Shown one piece after another: positions 1 through 8,059 of a stretch of DNA of 36,216 bases. The position numbers were made by a program, and so were the translations under genes. Numbering within the stretch: position 1 is the first letter of the stretch; the number at the start of each line of letters is the position of its first letter. The stretch covers positions 1 through 36,216 of the forward strand of contig DASRJX010000234.1 in assembly GCA_035649235.1 (NCBI GenBank), read 5' to 3'. The notes beneath the pieces are model-generated. The model ran no database searches. It saw only the letters and a list, made by a program, of their open reading frames with translations, and was not told the origin of the DNA. Origin of the DNA: DASRJX01 sp035649235 (lineage in GTDB: Bacteria > Acidobacteriota > Polarisedimenticolia > Gp22-AA2).

Positions 1-138
1 CAGGCTGCCGGCGCAGCGCGGGCAGCCCGAGGCGAGATGCGCGGCGAGCGCGGCGCGCTCGGTGGCCTCGAGCGCGTCGGCGGCGTAGAGCATCAGCCGG
101 TCGCGGCGTTCGTCGCAGATCATGCGCTCCGGGCTCAT
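1..138 (-). CDS. Anti-sigma factor, zinc-finger type (N-terminal part only)
   Basis: The first 46 codons of a gene that runs off the left edge are visible. The ATG overlaps the TGA of the upstream ECF sigma gene as ATGA, so the two are probably translationally coupled. A conserved-looking HLASGCPRC segment gives His34, Cys39 and Cys42, the H-x(3-4)-C-x2-C pattern of zinc-binding anti-sigma domains (ZAS/RskA type). By family knowledge such a protein holds its cognate sigma factor inactive at the membrane until a signal arrives. The membrane segment and sensor part lie outside the window, so the subtype cannot be decided. Confidence 0.75.
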   Translation of the reverse strand, partial: MSPERMICDERRDRLMLYAADALEATERAALAAHLASGCPRCAGSL

Positions 139-722
139 GCGGTCCCCATTGTGCCGTACTCGTTCGAGAGGGCGTCGCGCAGGCGCAGGAGGCCCTGGCG
201 GATGCGGCTCTTGATGGTGCCGAGCGGCTCACTCAGCGCGCTCGCGATCTCGGCGTGGCTCAACCCGTCGAAGAACGACATCTCCACGGCCTGGCACTCC
301 GCCTCCGAGAGGCCGGCCATCGCCCGCCGGATTTGCGTTCGCTGCTCGGAGGAGGCGGCCTCGACGTAAGGGCCGCCGCCGGCGGCCGTCGCCGGCGCCG
401 TCGCGACGTCCTGGACGGCCTCCAGGTCCAGGTTGACGCCCTCCCGACGACGGCGCCGCAGGCGATCGATGGCGCGGCTCCGCGCCAGCGTGGCGAGGTA
501 GGCCGCCGGTGTCCCGCGCGCGGCGCTGTAGCGATCGGCGCGCTCCCAGACCTCCCAAAAGATCTCGCCGAGCACGTCCTCCGCTTCCGGGCCGTGCTTC
601 AGGATGCGCCGGCAGAGAGCGAAGACCTGCGCGGCATGACGATCGTAGAGCTCCTGGAACGCGGCCGCATCCCCTGCCGCGATGCCATCCATGAGAGTGC
701 GATCGTCCGAGGTCGCTTGCAC
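135..722 (-). CDS. ECF RNA polymerase sigma factor (sigma-70 family)
   Basis: This alternative sigma factor would direct RNA polymerase to a small regulon. Region 2 is clear (AAFQELYDRHAAQVFALCRR, then EDVLGEIFWEVWERADRY and the DRLRRRRRE basic end), and region 4 has a helix-turn-helix (GLSHAEIASALSEPLGTIKS RIRQGLLRLRDAL). There is no region 1 or 3, as expected for ECF factors. The start is uncertain: I prefer GTG at 722, which follows a GAGCGG-like ribosome site and gives an N-terminus like that of the second sigma factor in this window. A TTG at 758 is also open. It is the third gene of the TPR-DUF4331-sigma-anti-sigma operon, and the anti-sigma gene overlaps its stop. The DUF4331 protein and TPR lipoprotein upstream may be part of its stimulus or output, which is inference. 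Confidence 0.88.
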   Translation of the reverse strand: MQATSDDRTLMDGIAAGDAAAFQELYDRHAAQVFALCRRILKHGPEAEDVLGEIFWEVWERADRYSAARGTPAAYLATLARSRAIDRLRRRRREGVNLDLEAVQDVATAPATAAGGGPYVEAASSEQRTQIRRAMAGLSEAECQAVEMSFFDGLSHAEIASALSEPLGTIKSRIRQGLLRLRDALSNEYGTMGTA

Positions 723-798
723 GTCCGCCCGCTCGCGCGCGAAGCCTACACGCTCCAAATCGAAAGAGACAAGGGCGACCGGCGGCTCCCTTCCCGCT

Positions 799-2325
799 TC
801 ACTGCGCCGTCCCGTGGTGCGCGTGCCGGCGTCCGTTCTGCGGCGTCGGCTCGTAGGGAAAGATCTTGTTGAACGCGACGTCGTTCCGGTCCACTCCGTC
901 GCCGACCGGGCCCTGGATGAACAGCGGGAGGGTTCGCAGGTCGCTCAGGAGCGCCGTGACCGCGATGTCCACGACATCGTCGCCAAAGCGCCGCCCGTTG
1001 GGCCAGCCGCCGGGGATGAATCCGCCGTTGCCGAGCGGGTCCTGGATGGCGCTCTGCAGCACGTCCCCGCCGAACACGCCCAGCCTCGAGTACCCCGGAT
1101 CGTCCGGGTTCGTGGGGTGGTCCGGGCCGCCGCCGGCCAGCCGAGCGCCGCGCGTGGAGAGATCGACCCGGATCAGGTCCGGGATGAAGATCCCGGCGAT
1201 GTCGGTGCGGCCCGTCTCGACGGCCGGCCGCAGGCCACTGCCGGGGACCACCAGCAGGTTCAGAAGGCGCGCCAGCTCGGGGCTTTCCGCGTAGCGCCGG
1301 AAGAGCTGGCTGTCCGACGAGGGCTGCGTGCGGTTGTAGAGATCCTTGTCGGCGATCGCCACGAGCCCCTCGCAGAACAGGGGGTTCCCCTGTCGGCCGA
1401 CCTGGACGAACCCCTCGCCGCGGCGGGCTCCGTCGACGGCGCGGGACACGGACTCGGCCAGGCGCGTGCGGGCCGCGTCGGTCGACGCGTCGCGCAGCAC
1501 CCGGAACCGCTGGCGACTCGTGGTCGCGTAGACGCCGGCGACCTGGCGTTCGCCGTCGAGCTCGCGGATCGGGACCTCGAGGCCGATGAAGTGGACGTTG
1601 AATCCCCCTTGCGAGTCGAAGCGCCGGCCGAGCTGCAGGAGATCGAAGATCCCCTGGATGTCGCCATAGAAGCCGTCGTCCCGCTGGCCGGCGAAGGCCC
1701 GGTAGCCGTCGCGCAGCAGTGCGATCGACTGCGCCGTGTACCGGTCGAGCTCGGCCTCGCTCGACACGCCCTCCTTCGCCGGATTGTTCCCGTCGTCCTC
1801 CTGGTTGTAGCGCGGCGTGGCGATTCCCTGGTTGTTGGGCGGCACGAGACCCGACCCCAGAATCGTCCGCCGGCCCGATCGGCGTTCGAGCTTCGTGACC
1901 GTGTAGGCCTGCGTCAGGTTCTGCGCGGCATCGTCCACGTCGTCGATCACCCCGAGATACGACGGCAGGATGGTGCCGGAGTTCTTGTACGTGGTCGTGA
2001 AGCGGAACTGATACGAGAGCGTCGGCTCGCCCCGCGCGAGGTCGCGACCCAGGGCGACGTGGATCTCGTACAGCACGTCGTCGTCGAAGTTGAACTTGTT
2101 GGGGCCGATGCCCGGCTCCTCGAAGGGATAGACGGAGAGCCCCAGGACGAGCCGTTTCCCCGGCCCGTCCCCCGCGACGAAGGCATACACGTCGGTGGTG
2201 TTGGCCGCCGGGTCGAGGGTGATGAGCGGGGCGTCCATGTGGCTGGAGGCCCGGGCCGTCCCGGCGGCGATGCCGGCGGCGATCAGGCCGGCCATCAGGA
2301 TTGCGAACGTTCGTGGCTGGATCAT
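799..2325 (-). CDS. DUF4331 family secreted protein
   Basis: This is a 508-residue exported protein. Residues 1-26 form a signal peptide ending ARA-SS, and directly after it comes the family hallmark SSHMDAPLITLDPAANTTDV. Later the phrase EHAV-free body carries VAFNKIFPYEPTP near the C-terminus, also typical of DUF4331. The biochemical function of the family is not known to me. I chose ATG 2325 because AAGGAGGAGA lies six bases upstream; an in-frame ATG at 2358 is a weaker option that would only lengthen the signal region. It sits between a TPR lipoprotein and an ECF sigma factor on the same strand, with gaps of 50 and roughly 40-76 bases, so co-transcription is likely. DUF4331 genes near TPR and ECF genes suggest an envelope-response role, but nothing here proves it. 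Confidence 0.87.
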   Translation of the reverse strand: MIQPRTFAILMAGLIAAGIAAGTARASSHMDAPLITLDPAANTTDVYAFVAGDGPGKRLVLGLSVYPFEEPGIGPNKFNFDDDVLYEIHVALGRDLARGEPTLSYQFRFTTTYKNSGTILPSYLGVIDDVDDAAQNLTQAYTVTKLERRSGRRTILGSGLVPPNNQGIATPRYNQEDDGNNPAKEGVSSEAELDRYTAQSIALLRDGYRAFAGQRDDGFYGDIQGIFDLLQLGRRFDSQGGFNVHFIGLEVPIRELDGERQVAGVYATTSRQRFRVLRDASTDAARTRLAESVSRAVDGARRGEGFVQVGRQGNPLFCEGLVAIADKDLYNRTQPSSDSQLFRRYAESPELARLLNLLVVPGSGLRPAVETGRTDIAGIFIPDLIRVDLSTRGARLAGGGPDHPTNPDDPGYSRLGVFGGDVLQSAIQDPLGNGGFIPGGWPNGRRFGDDVVDIAVTALLSDLRTLPLFIQGPVGDGVDRNDVAFNKIFPYEPTPQNGRRHAHHGTAQ

Positions 2326-2374
2326 CGGTCTCTCCTCCTTGTGGATGATCGTTGTCATCGTCCTTGTCCTTGTC

Positions 2375-3706
2375 CTACGAGGTCGGCACCCGGTATTCGG
2401 CCTGCAGTGCTTCGAGCCGGCGCCGCTCCGATGGCAGGAGGGCGGCGCGCATCGCGGCGGCCTCCTGCGTCCGCAGCAAAGCTTCCCGCGCGTCTCCTGC
2501 GGCCGCCGCGATCAGCGCCGCGTGGATCGCCAGGCGTGGCGATCGGGTCCCCATCGCCAGGGCGCGGCGCAGGTAGTCGCCGGCCTCGGCGACGCGTCCG
2601 CTGCCGTAGAGCGCCAAGGCGACCACATCGAGCGTCAGGGGGTCCTGCCGGGTCCTCAGCTCCTGCATGGCCAGACGCAGCGCACGCGCCGGGTCCCTGC
2701 CGGTCGATGCGAGGAAGAGCGCCAGGGAGCGCGGATCCTCCCTCTCCCCTTCGGAGAGCAGGCGCCCCTCGACCAGACCCGCGTCGCCGGCGCGGCCGGC
2801 CTCGTGAAGCGCTTCCAGGAGCGCCCACTGGTATTCCGGCAAGGGATCGGCTTCCGCGGCGGTCCTGAGAGACGCGATCGCGGCCTCTGGTCGGCCCTCC
2901 AACAGCTGCAACAGGCCGAGCGCGTGCAGCGCGGCTGGATGATCGGGAACGAGGCGCAGGGCGGATTCCGTGAGACGGCGTGCCTCCCGCACGCGTCCCG
3001 CCTCCAGGGCATAGTGCGCCAGCCGCACGCGGTACCAGGCGGCGCTCTGGGGATCGCGGCCGTCCAGGGCCCGGGCCGCCCGGCCCATCGCCTCGATCGC
3101 CCCCTGGCGATCGCCCAGGAGCCAGCGCAGGTGCGCGGCACGGCTCAAGGCCTGCGGTCCCGGATTCCGATCGGCCATGAGCTGATACTGCTCCGCGGCC
3201 TCCTCGACCCGTCCCTGCTCGACGAGGGCGTCCCCCAGGACGGCGTGGTCGATCCAGGAGCCGCCCGAGATCACGAGGCCCCGCGCGACCCGCTCCCCCT
3301 CCTTGAAGCGATGCAGCGAGACGAGGGCGTGCGCCCGGAGGCGAGGCGCTTCGGCGCTTCCGGGCGACCGCTCCTGGAGGCAGGCCGCCGTCGCCAGGGC
3401 CAAATCGAAGAGACGATGGTCGTGGACCACCCGCTCACGTGCGATCCAGGCCCAGCCCAATCTCTCCAGGTAGGGCGACGCCCCGGCGGCGCTCCGCGCT
3501 CGCGCCTGCAGAGTCCGGATCTCCGGGTCGGCGAAGGCCTTGGCCTCGCTCGAGGTCAGGGCGGTGTCACAGGGATCGGCCGCCCGGGAGGAGCCCACGC
3601 CGGCGGTCGGGCCGCCCGGCCGGGCGGCGCACCCCGGCGCCGGAAGGAGCGCGAGCGCCAGGATTGGAATGGCGAGGTTCGGGATGGAGCGGAATCCGAG
3701 GGTCAC
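2375..3706 (-). CDS. TPR-repeat lipoprotein
   Basis: About 443 residues. The N-terminus is a lipoprotein signal: a hydrophobic run (IPILALALLPAPGC) ending in a lipobox cysteine near residue 26. The rest is helical and Ala/Leu/Arg-rich, with repeated TPR-like pairs such as GDALVEQGRVEEAAEQYQLM, LARYALEAGRVREARRLTE-like and ALYGSGRVAEAGDYLRRALA segments. TPR proteins are scaffolds for protein-protein contacts; no enzyme domain is visible. GTG 3706 is preferred to GTG 3718 because GGAGG stands five bases before it. It is the first gene of the operon continuing into DUF4331, ECF sigma and anti-sigma, and starts 81 bases after the terminator of the preceding operon. The 49 bases following its stop contain a short run of GGACAA-like hexamers. 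Confidence 0.85.
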   Translation of the reverse strand: MTLGFRSIPNLAIPILALALLPAPGCAARPGGPTAGVGSSRAADPCDTALTSSEAKAFADPEIRTLQARARSAAGASPYLERLGWAWIARERVVHDHRLFDLALATAACLQERSPGSAEAPRLRAHALVSLHRFKEGERVARGLVISGGSWIDHAVLGDALVEQGRVEEAAEQYQLMADRNPGPQALSRAAHLRWLLGDRQGAIEAMGRAARALDGRDPQSAAWYRVRLAHYALEAGRVREARRLTESALRLVPDHPAALHALGLLQLLEGRPEAAIASLRTAAEADPLPEYQWALLEALHEAGRAGDAGLVEGRLLSEGEREDPRSLALFLASTGRDPARALRLAMQELRTRQDPLTLDVVALALYGSGRVAEAGDYLRRALAMGTRSPRLAIHAALIAAAAGDAREALLRTQEAAAMRAALLPSERRRLEALQAEYRVPTS

Positions 3707-3786
3707 GGTCGCCTCCACTGAGGGCAGCCGGCGTGGGCGCCAGCGCCTTCATCAGTGGATTACGAACCGGACCGGTCCTCTGGATT

Positions 3787-3822
3787 GAAAAAGACCCGGC
3801 GGCCCCTGTCGGCCGCCGGGTC
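3787..3822 (-). terminator. Rho-independent terminator of the PDZ operon
   Basis: A perfect 12-bp stem (GACCCGGCGGCC, 3793-3804, with 3811-3822) closes a six-base loop. Read on the minus strand it is followed by a run of five T (3788-3792). It lies 55 bases after the stop of the double-PDZ gene and separates the two ECF operons. Confidence 0.9.
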
Positions 3823-3876
3823 CCTCGTGCCTGGGCGGGATCGAGATGTCAGGCACGAATTCCGTGCTGGGAGCGG

Positions 3877-5064
3877 TTACTCGTCGAGCGACTCCTGCAT
3901 CTGGATGCGGATCCGCCGGGCCTCCTGGACCGCACGCCGGATGTCCTCCCGCTCGCGCTGCTGCTGGTCGAGGGTCGAGTCGGCGTCCCCGTCGCCTTCG
4001 TCCGGCTCGGCGGCATCCTCCTGCTCCGGCATCGGCTGCTGCTCCAACTCCATCTCCCGGGCGGAGCGCAGCGCTTCCTCGTAGGCCTTGCGCATCGTCT
4101 CGCGCGCCTGGCTCCGGGCCTCGGCCGCCTCCTGCATCGCCCGCCGGACGTCCCTCCGAATCCGCTCGCGCTCGGCGGGCGGGAGCCCGCTCGGCGCTGC
4201 GCCGCGGCGGTCCTCCGGAGGCGCGGGGATCGTCAGGGTCTGCTCCCGCCGATCGCGGACCACGGTCATCTTGAACTCCTTGCCGCGCCGCTCGCGCAGG
4301 GCCATGCGGAGATCGCCCTCGTCCTCGACCTGCGCGTCGTCGACCCGGATGATGATGTCGCCGGCGTGCAGGCCGGCCTGCGCGCCCGGTCCTTCCTTCT
4401 GGACCGATTTCACCAGCACGCCGCCCCCCTGCTTGACGCCGAAGTACTCGGCCAGCTGCTTCCCAACGGTGTCCACGACGGCTCCCAGCCGGGGCCCGCC
4501 GTGCGGCCCGACCATCACCTGGACGTCCGGGATGTCGAAGTCGTCGAAATCGATCATCGGCGGCTCGGGCGCGTCGGGAGCCACGGGGGCGTGGGGGGCG
4601 TACTCCCAGTGCCGGAAGCCCGAGTGCTCATGCTCGCGCTCCGCGACCTGGACCTGCACGCTGCGGGTCGAGCCGTTGCTCCAGACGCGGAGCGAGGCGT
4701 TCCGCCCGGCGGGCGTCTCGCGCACCAGCCGTGTCAGCTGCGCCACGCCCTCGATGCGCGTCCCCTGATACTCTGTGATGACGTCCCCCTTCTTCAGGCC
4801 CGCCTTCTCGGCGGGGCTGCCCTCGGAGACGGACTGGATCTCGGCTCCCATCTCCTCCTTGAGGCCGAGCTCGCGCGCGCGGTCGGCGTCGATGTCGGCG
4901 ATCTGCACGCCGAGCCACGACCCGCCGGAGCGGAAGATGACCACCTTCTTGGTCTCCTTCTTGTCCTTGTCGGCGTCGTCCCCCGCTCTCACCGCGGAGA
5001 ACTGCACCGCTCCCAGCGCGAGCATCGCCACACCACCCAGGACCAGCAAGCCTCTCTTCAACAT
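3877..5064 (-). CDS. Secreted/periplasmic protein with two PDZ domains, no protease domain
   Basis: 395 residues. A signal peptide (MLKRGLLVLGGVAMLALGAV...) is followed by PDZ domain 1 at about residues 48-125 (GSWLGVQIADIDADRARELG, SPAEKAGLKKGDVITEYQG) and PDZ domain 2 at about 190-280 (LGAVVDTVGKQLAEYFGV, GPGAQAGLHAGDIIIRVDD). The last 115 residues are charged and helical with ERERIRRDVRRAMQEAAEAR-type heptads, probably a coiled coil. HtrA/DegP proteins join PDZ domains to a trypsin-like domain; none is present, so this is likely a scaffold or C-terminus reader. The start ATG has GGAGGAA five bases upstream. It is the last gene of the sigma/anti-sigma/DUF4097 operon, 22 bases after DUF4097, consistent with a part in envelope-stress sensing by analogy with DegS/RseP (inference). 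Confidence 0.88.
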   Translation of the reverse strand: MLKRGLLVLGGVAMLALGAVQFSAVRAGDDADKDKKETKKVVIFRSGGSWLGVQIADIDADRARELGLKEEMGAEIQSVSEGSPAEKAGLKKGDVITEYQGTRIEGVAQLTRLVRETPAGRNASLRVWSNGSTRSVQVQVAEREHEHSGFRHWEYAPHAPVAPDAPEPPMIDFDDFDIPDVQVMVGPHGGPRLGAVVDTVGKQLAEYFGVKQGGGVLVKSVQKEGPGAQAGLHAGDIIIRVDDAQVEDEGDLRMALRERRGKEFKMTVVRDRREQTLTIPAPPEDRRGAAPSGLPPAERERIRRDVRRAMQEAAEARSQARETMRKAYEEALRSAREMELEQQPMPEQEDAAEPDEGDGDADSTLDQQQREREDIRRAVQEARRIRIQMQESLDE

Positions 5065-5086
5065 CGGGGTTCCTCCACGACTCGTG

Positions 5087-6316
5087 TCACGGTTGTTCCG
5101 GCTTGACGTTCTTCGCCTTCAGGATGTGAATCCGCCCTCCCAGGGTGCGGATCTTGAGGACCGGCCCTCCGCCGCCGATGGCTCCCTCGCCGATCAGGAG
5201 CGGCCGGCCGTTGTCCTCGAGGTCGCGCAGGATGCGGAGCGGGAAGTCGCTCTCGATGCCCTGACCAACCGGGCTGTCGACGAACGCCCGGATGGTCACC
5301 GGGAACGACTCGGGCAGGGTCACCACGATATCTCCCTGCCAGGCCTGCAGGTCCGAGTCGCCCAGCAGTCTCTTCCCCTCGAGCAGGGCGTGAATGCTCC
5401 CGGACGAGGTCACCGCGCGGATCGCTCCCTCGACTCCGTCGAGGACGATCGGACCGGCGGCGGTCTCGCAGCGGATGCCCCCGGCGGCGGCGCCGACGCG
5501 GATGCCGCCTCCGGCGCTGGCCGCCGAGATGGCGCCCGCAGCCTCTCCGACCTCGATCGAGCCGCCGTTGCTGACGATCGTGACGCCGCGACCGGCCTTG
5601 TCGATGCGGACGTTGCCGCCGCCTGTCTCGACCCGCACGTCGCCGCCGGCGCGGCCGATGCGGACGTCTCCGCCCGACGTCTGGACGGTGAGGTCCCCGG
5701 TCGCCGAATCGACGCTGACGTTGCCGCCCGCGGAGACCAGGCGCGCGGTCGACCCGACCGTCCCCGCGAGGACGTCGCCGCCGCGCGTCTCGGCCACCAG
5801 CGGCCCTGCGATGTCGCGGACGACGATCCTGCCGCCGCGCGTCAGGACCGAAACCTTGCCCCCCGCACCCACCGCCTCGACGTCGCCGGCACCGGTTGCC
5901 ACCTCGACCTCCCTCACACTGCCGGGAATCGCGATCTCGAATTCAGCCTCCAGTCGCGGCGACCCCCGAGCCGGCAGCGAGCCGGAGAACTCGATAAGGT
6001 CACCGCTCCGGCTGGCGCTGATCGCCATCCGGTCGAGCCGCCGGCGCACCTCGGCCGGGTCCGGGCCACCGGCGCGGAGGCGGATGCGGTAGGCGACGGC
6101 GTCCCCCGTCGTGGGGTGGATGCGGACCGTTCCCCGATCGGTCTCGATGCGCACCCGGCCCGCGGCCCCCGGTATGGAGCCCGCGAGCTCGCGCACCTGC
6201 TTTCTCCCTTCGACGTAGTAGCGCGGCTCCTGGGCCCGAACGGGCCCCGCCAGGCCGATGATGCCCGCCAGGATCGCCGCCGCCAGACGGGCGCGTCCCG
6301 CGACGACCGGCGTCAC
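5087..6316 (-). CDS. DUF4097 (adhesin-like beta-helix) exported protein
   Basis: 409 residues, starting at a GTG that overlaps the TGA of the HEAT/anti-sigma gene (GTGA), with GAGGAA six bases before it. A signal peptide ends at PVRAQEP. The body from about residue 100 to 320 is a ladder of short Gly/Val repeats such as GGRIVVRDIAGPLVAETRGG and GGDVRIGRAGGDVRVETGGG, the pattern of DUF4097/DUF4098 right-handed beta-helices. Family members are frequently encoded beside ECF sigma/anti-sigma pairs, as here, yet their ligand is unknown. A surface or periplasmic sensing role tied to the sigma factor is inference. The repeats are regular enough to have arisen by internal duplication. Confidence 0.85.
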   Translation of the reverse strand: MTPVVAGRARLAAAILAGIIGLAGPVRAQEPRYYVEGRKQVRELAGSIPGAAGRVRIETDRGTVRIHPTTGDAVAYRIRLRAGGPDPAEVRRRLDRMAISASRSGDLIEFSGSLPARGSPRLEAEFEIAIPGSVREVEVATGAGDVEAVGAGGKVSVLTRGGRIVVRDIAGPLVAETRGGDVLAGTVGSTARLVSAGGNVSVDSATGDLTVQTSGGDVRIGRAGGDVRVETGGGNVRIDKAGRGVTIVSNGGSIEVGEAAGAISAASAGGGIRVGAAAGGIRCETAAGPIVLDGVEGAIRAVTSSGSIHALLEGKRLLGDSDLQAWQGDIVVTLPESFPVTIRAFVDSPVGQGIESDFPLRILRDLEDNGRPLLIGEGAIGGGGPVLKIRTLGGRIHILKAKNVKPEQP

Positions 6317-7251
6317 TGGGAGTTCCTCGCGTACATGGCGTCCACGAAGTCGCCCGAACGCATCCGGACGTAGGTGTCGAGGTCCTCCCGGGACAGCCGC
6401 TCCATCTCGGGAAGCAGCTGCGGATCGTTGGCGCGGGACAGGATGTCGATCGCCCGCACCCTGACTCCGGGGTTCGCGTCCTGGCGCACCGCCTCCAGCA
6501 TCGCCTGGCGGATCTCCGGGTCGCTCGGGACGCGCTGGTCGAGCGCCTCGATCGCCTTCAGCCGGGCCCCGGCATTGTCGTCGGCGCGCATCGCCGCCAG
6601 CAGGGCTCGCCGGACCTCCTCCTGGTCCACGTGCCCGCGCAGGGCCTCGATGGCCGCCAGGCGCAGGCCGGGGTTCTGGCTGTCCTTCAGCGTGCTGAGC
6701 AGGAGGGCCCTGATCTCCGGGTCGGCGGCCGATCCCTCGAGCGACCCGCGCTGCAGCGTGTCGTAGCTGAGCCGCACGTGGTCGCGATCGGGCGAGGCCT
6801 CGAGGGATCGGATGCTCCCCAGAGGTGTCTCCGAGAGCGTCGAGGACGACCCGGAGAGAGCCTGGACCGCCGGCCTGGTGGACTGGAGAGCGCCCGCACG
6901 CGGCGCCACGGCGCCCGCCATGAATCCCACCACCAGGAACAGCACGCCGTAGGCGGGCGTCAGGCGCGCCTGCGACCAGAACCCCAGGAGCCTCTGCGCC
7001 CACTCGGCGCCGGGCGCCGGGCGCTCGTCGAGGGCGCGCGCCAGATCCTGCCGGCAGCGCTCGAGCAGGTGCTCGTCGGGCTCGATCCCCTGGCGCTCCG
7101 ACAGGATCGCCAGGAGGCGGCGCTCCTCGGCCAGAGCCAGCCGGCAGGCGTCGCATCCCTCGACATGGTCCTGTGCCGCCGCCCGCTCCGAGTCGGAGAT
7201 CTCGCCGTAGAGCAGAAGAAGCGCCGCTTGCCGTGCCGTCGTGCAGTTCAT
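6313..7251 (-). CDS. Membrane anti-sigma factor fused to HEAT repeats
   Basis: 312 residues. The N-terminal zinc-finger anti-sigma domain (MNCTTARQAALLLLYGEI, then His29, Cys33, Cys36 in DHVEGCDACR) should bind the sigma factor encoded directly upstream. One membrane helix follows at about residues 98-116 (TPAYGVLFLVVGFMAGAVA). The part beyond the membrane, about residues 175-300, has four or five HEAT-like helical repeats (DPEIRALLLSTLKDSQNPGL, then EVRRALLAAMRADDNAGARL and so on). I chose ATG 7251 because GAGGAG lies seven bases upstream and the zinc-finger motif starts at once. The gap to the sigma gene is 41 bases, and the DUF4097 start overlaps this gene's stop. HEAT repeats as the extracytoplasmic sensor of an anti-sigma factor are uncommon to my knowledge. 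Confidence 0.85.
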   Translation of the reverse strand: MNCTTARQAALLLLYGEISDSERAAAQDHVEGCDACRLALAEERRLLAILSERQGIEPDEHLLERCRQDLARALDERPAPGAEWAQRLLGFWSQARLTPAYGVLFLVVGFMAGAVAPRAGALQSTRPAVQALSGSSSTLSETPLGSIRSLEASPDRDHVRLSYDTLQRGSLEGSAADPEIRALLLSTLKDSQNPGLRLAAIEALRGHVDQEEVRRALLAAMRADDNAGARLKAIEALDQRVPSDPEIRQAMLEAVRQDANPGVRVRAIDILSRANDPQLLPEMERLSREDLDTYVRMRSGDFVDAMYARNSQ

Positions 7252-7292
7252 CGTGGTGCTCCTCGGACTCCGCTCCGGCTTGCCTCGCCGGC

Positions 7293-7928
7293 TCAAACCT
7301 CGATCCGCGCCGGGTCGGCCCTCCTGGGCAGGCCGACCATGCCGATCCCTTCCATGTCCCGGAGCTTCGATCTCAGGTGATGGTGCGCCCGGAACAGGCA
7401 GTTCTTCACCGTCTTCTCCGTGGTGCCGATCCGTTCTCCGATCTCCCGCAGCCGCAGCCCCTCGTAGTGGCGCAGCTCGAAGACCAGCCGCTCTCTCGGC
7501 GCCAGTCCCGCCAGCGCCTCTTCGATCCGGCGGCGGATCTCGCTGCGCTCCAGGGCGAGCGCTGGGTCGCGATCCGGGCTGTCGTCACGCCGCGCTTCGA
7601 GAAGGTCCACCCGAACGTCGCCATCTCGGTGCGCCGGCACCGACTCCTCCGGCCGGGACGCCCGCCGCCGCAGGTGATCCAGGCAGACGTTCGTGACGAT
7701 GCGGAAGAGATAGGTCTCGAAGCTGCTGTCATGCCGGAATCGACCGAGGGTGCGGTACAGGCGGAGGAAGGTCTCCTGATAGATGTCACGCGCCTCGTCC
7801 TCCCGTCGGACCAGCCGGAGCGCCAGCCGGAGCACGCTCCGGTCGTAGCGCCGGACCAGCTCGTCAAAGGCGCGCCGGTCCCCGGCCTGGGCTTCCTCGA
7901 TCAGCCTCGTGTCGTCGGATGCCTGCAC
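7293..7928 (-). CDS. ECF RNA polymerase sigma factor (RpoE-like)
   Basis: 211 residues with a complete ECF layout: region 2 (AFDELVRRYDRSVLRLALRL, EARDIYQETFLRLYRTLGRF, NVCLDHLRRRA) and region 4 (LAPRERLVFELRHYEGLRLR, then EIGERIGTTEKTVKNCLFRA). The start is GTG 7928; an ATG seven bases upstream is in another frame. It heads the operon continuing into the HEAT/anti-sigma gene, DUF4097 and the PDZ protein. ECF factors usually activate their own operon, but I could not pick out a convincing ECF-type promoter in the 131 bases upstream. It is distinct from the other ECF factor in this window (region 4 differs clearly), so two separate sigma switches lie within 8 kb. Confidence 0.93.
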   Translation of the reverse strand: MQASDDTRLIEEAQAGDRRAFDELVRRYDRSVLRLALRLVRREDEARDIYQETFLRLYRTLGRFRHDSSFETYLFRIVTNVCLDHLRRRASRPEESVPAHRDGDVRVDLLEARRDDSPDRDPALALERSEIRRRIEEALAGLAPRERLVFELRHYEGLRLREIGERIGTTEKTVKNCLFRAHHHLRSKLRDMEGIGMVGLPRRADPARIEV

Positions 7929-8001
7929 GTTCCATCGTCCCGGGAAGGCCCCGTCTACGCCCTGACCATCCCTTTAGACGTCCGTGCCTTCAGGAGGTAA
8001 G

Positions 8002-8048
8002 CAGGCGGCGGAAAGAATTCACTGGCCGGGTCCCGAGGCCGCCGCCTG
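8002..8048 (-). terminator. Possible weak terminator hairpin between FG-GAP gene and ECF operon
   Basis: CAGGCGGCGG (8002-8011) and CCGCCGCCTG (8039-8048) form a perfect 10-bp inverted repeat around a 27-base spacer, 11 bases after the stop of the FG-GAP gene. No T-run follows on the minus strand, so this is only a possible transcription stop or mRNA 3' end structure. Confidence 0.3.
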
Positions 8049-8059
8049 GAAGGCCGGAC

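Noticed and set aside
2349..2372. Short hexamer run (GGACAA-like, minus strand) between the TPR and DUF4331 genes
   Set aside because: Only about three imperfect copies; likely low-complexity spacer without a binding-site pattern I can support.
682..2868. Long plus-strand open frame of about 728 codons opposite the DUF4331 and TPR genes
   Set aside because: It has no recognisable domain, is rich in Arg/Pro/Gly as frames opposite GC-rich genes are, and both minus-strand genes beneath it have signal peptides and family motifs.
7157..7200. Extension of the DUF4097 reading frame upstream to 7156 (689 codons)
   Set aside because: The extension runs through the HEAT/anti-sigma gene in another frame; the GTG at 6316 has a ribosome site and starts a signal peptide.
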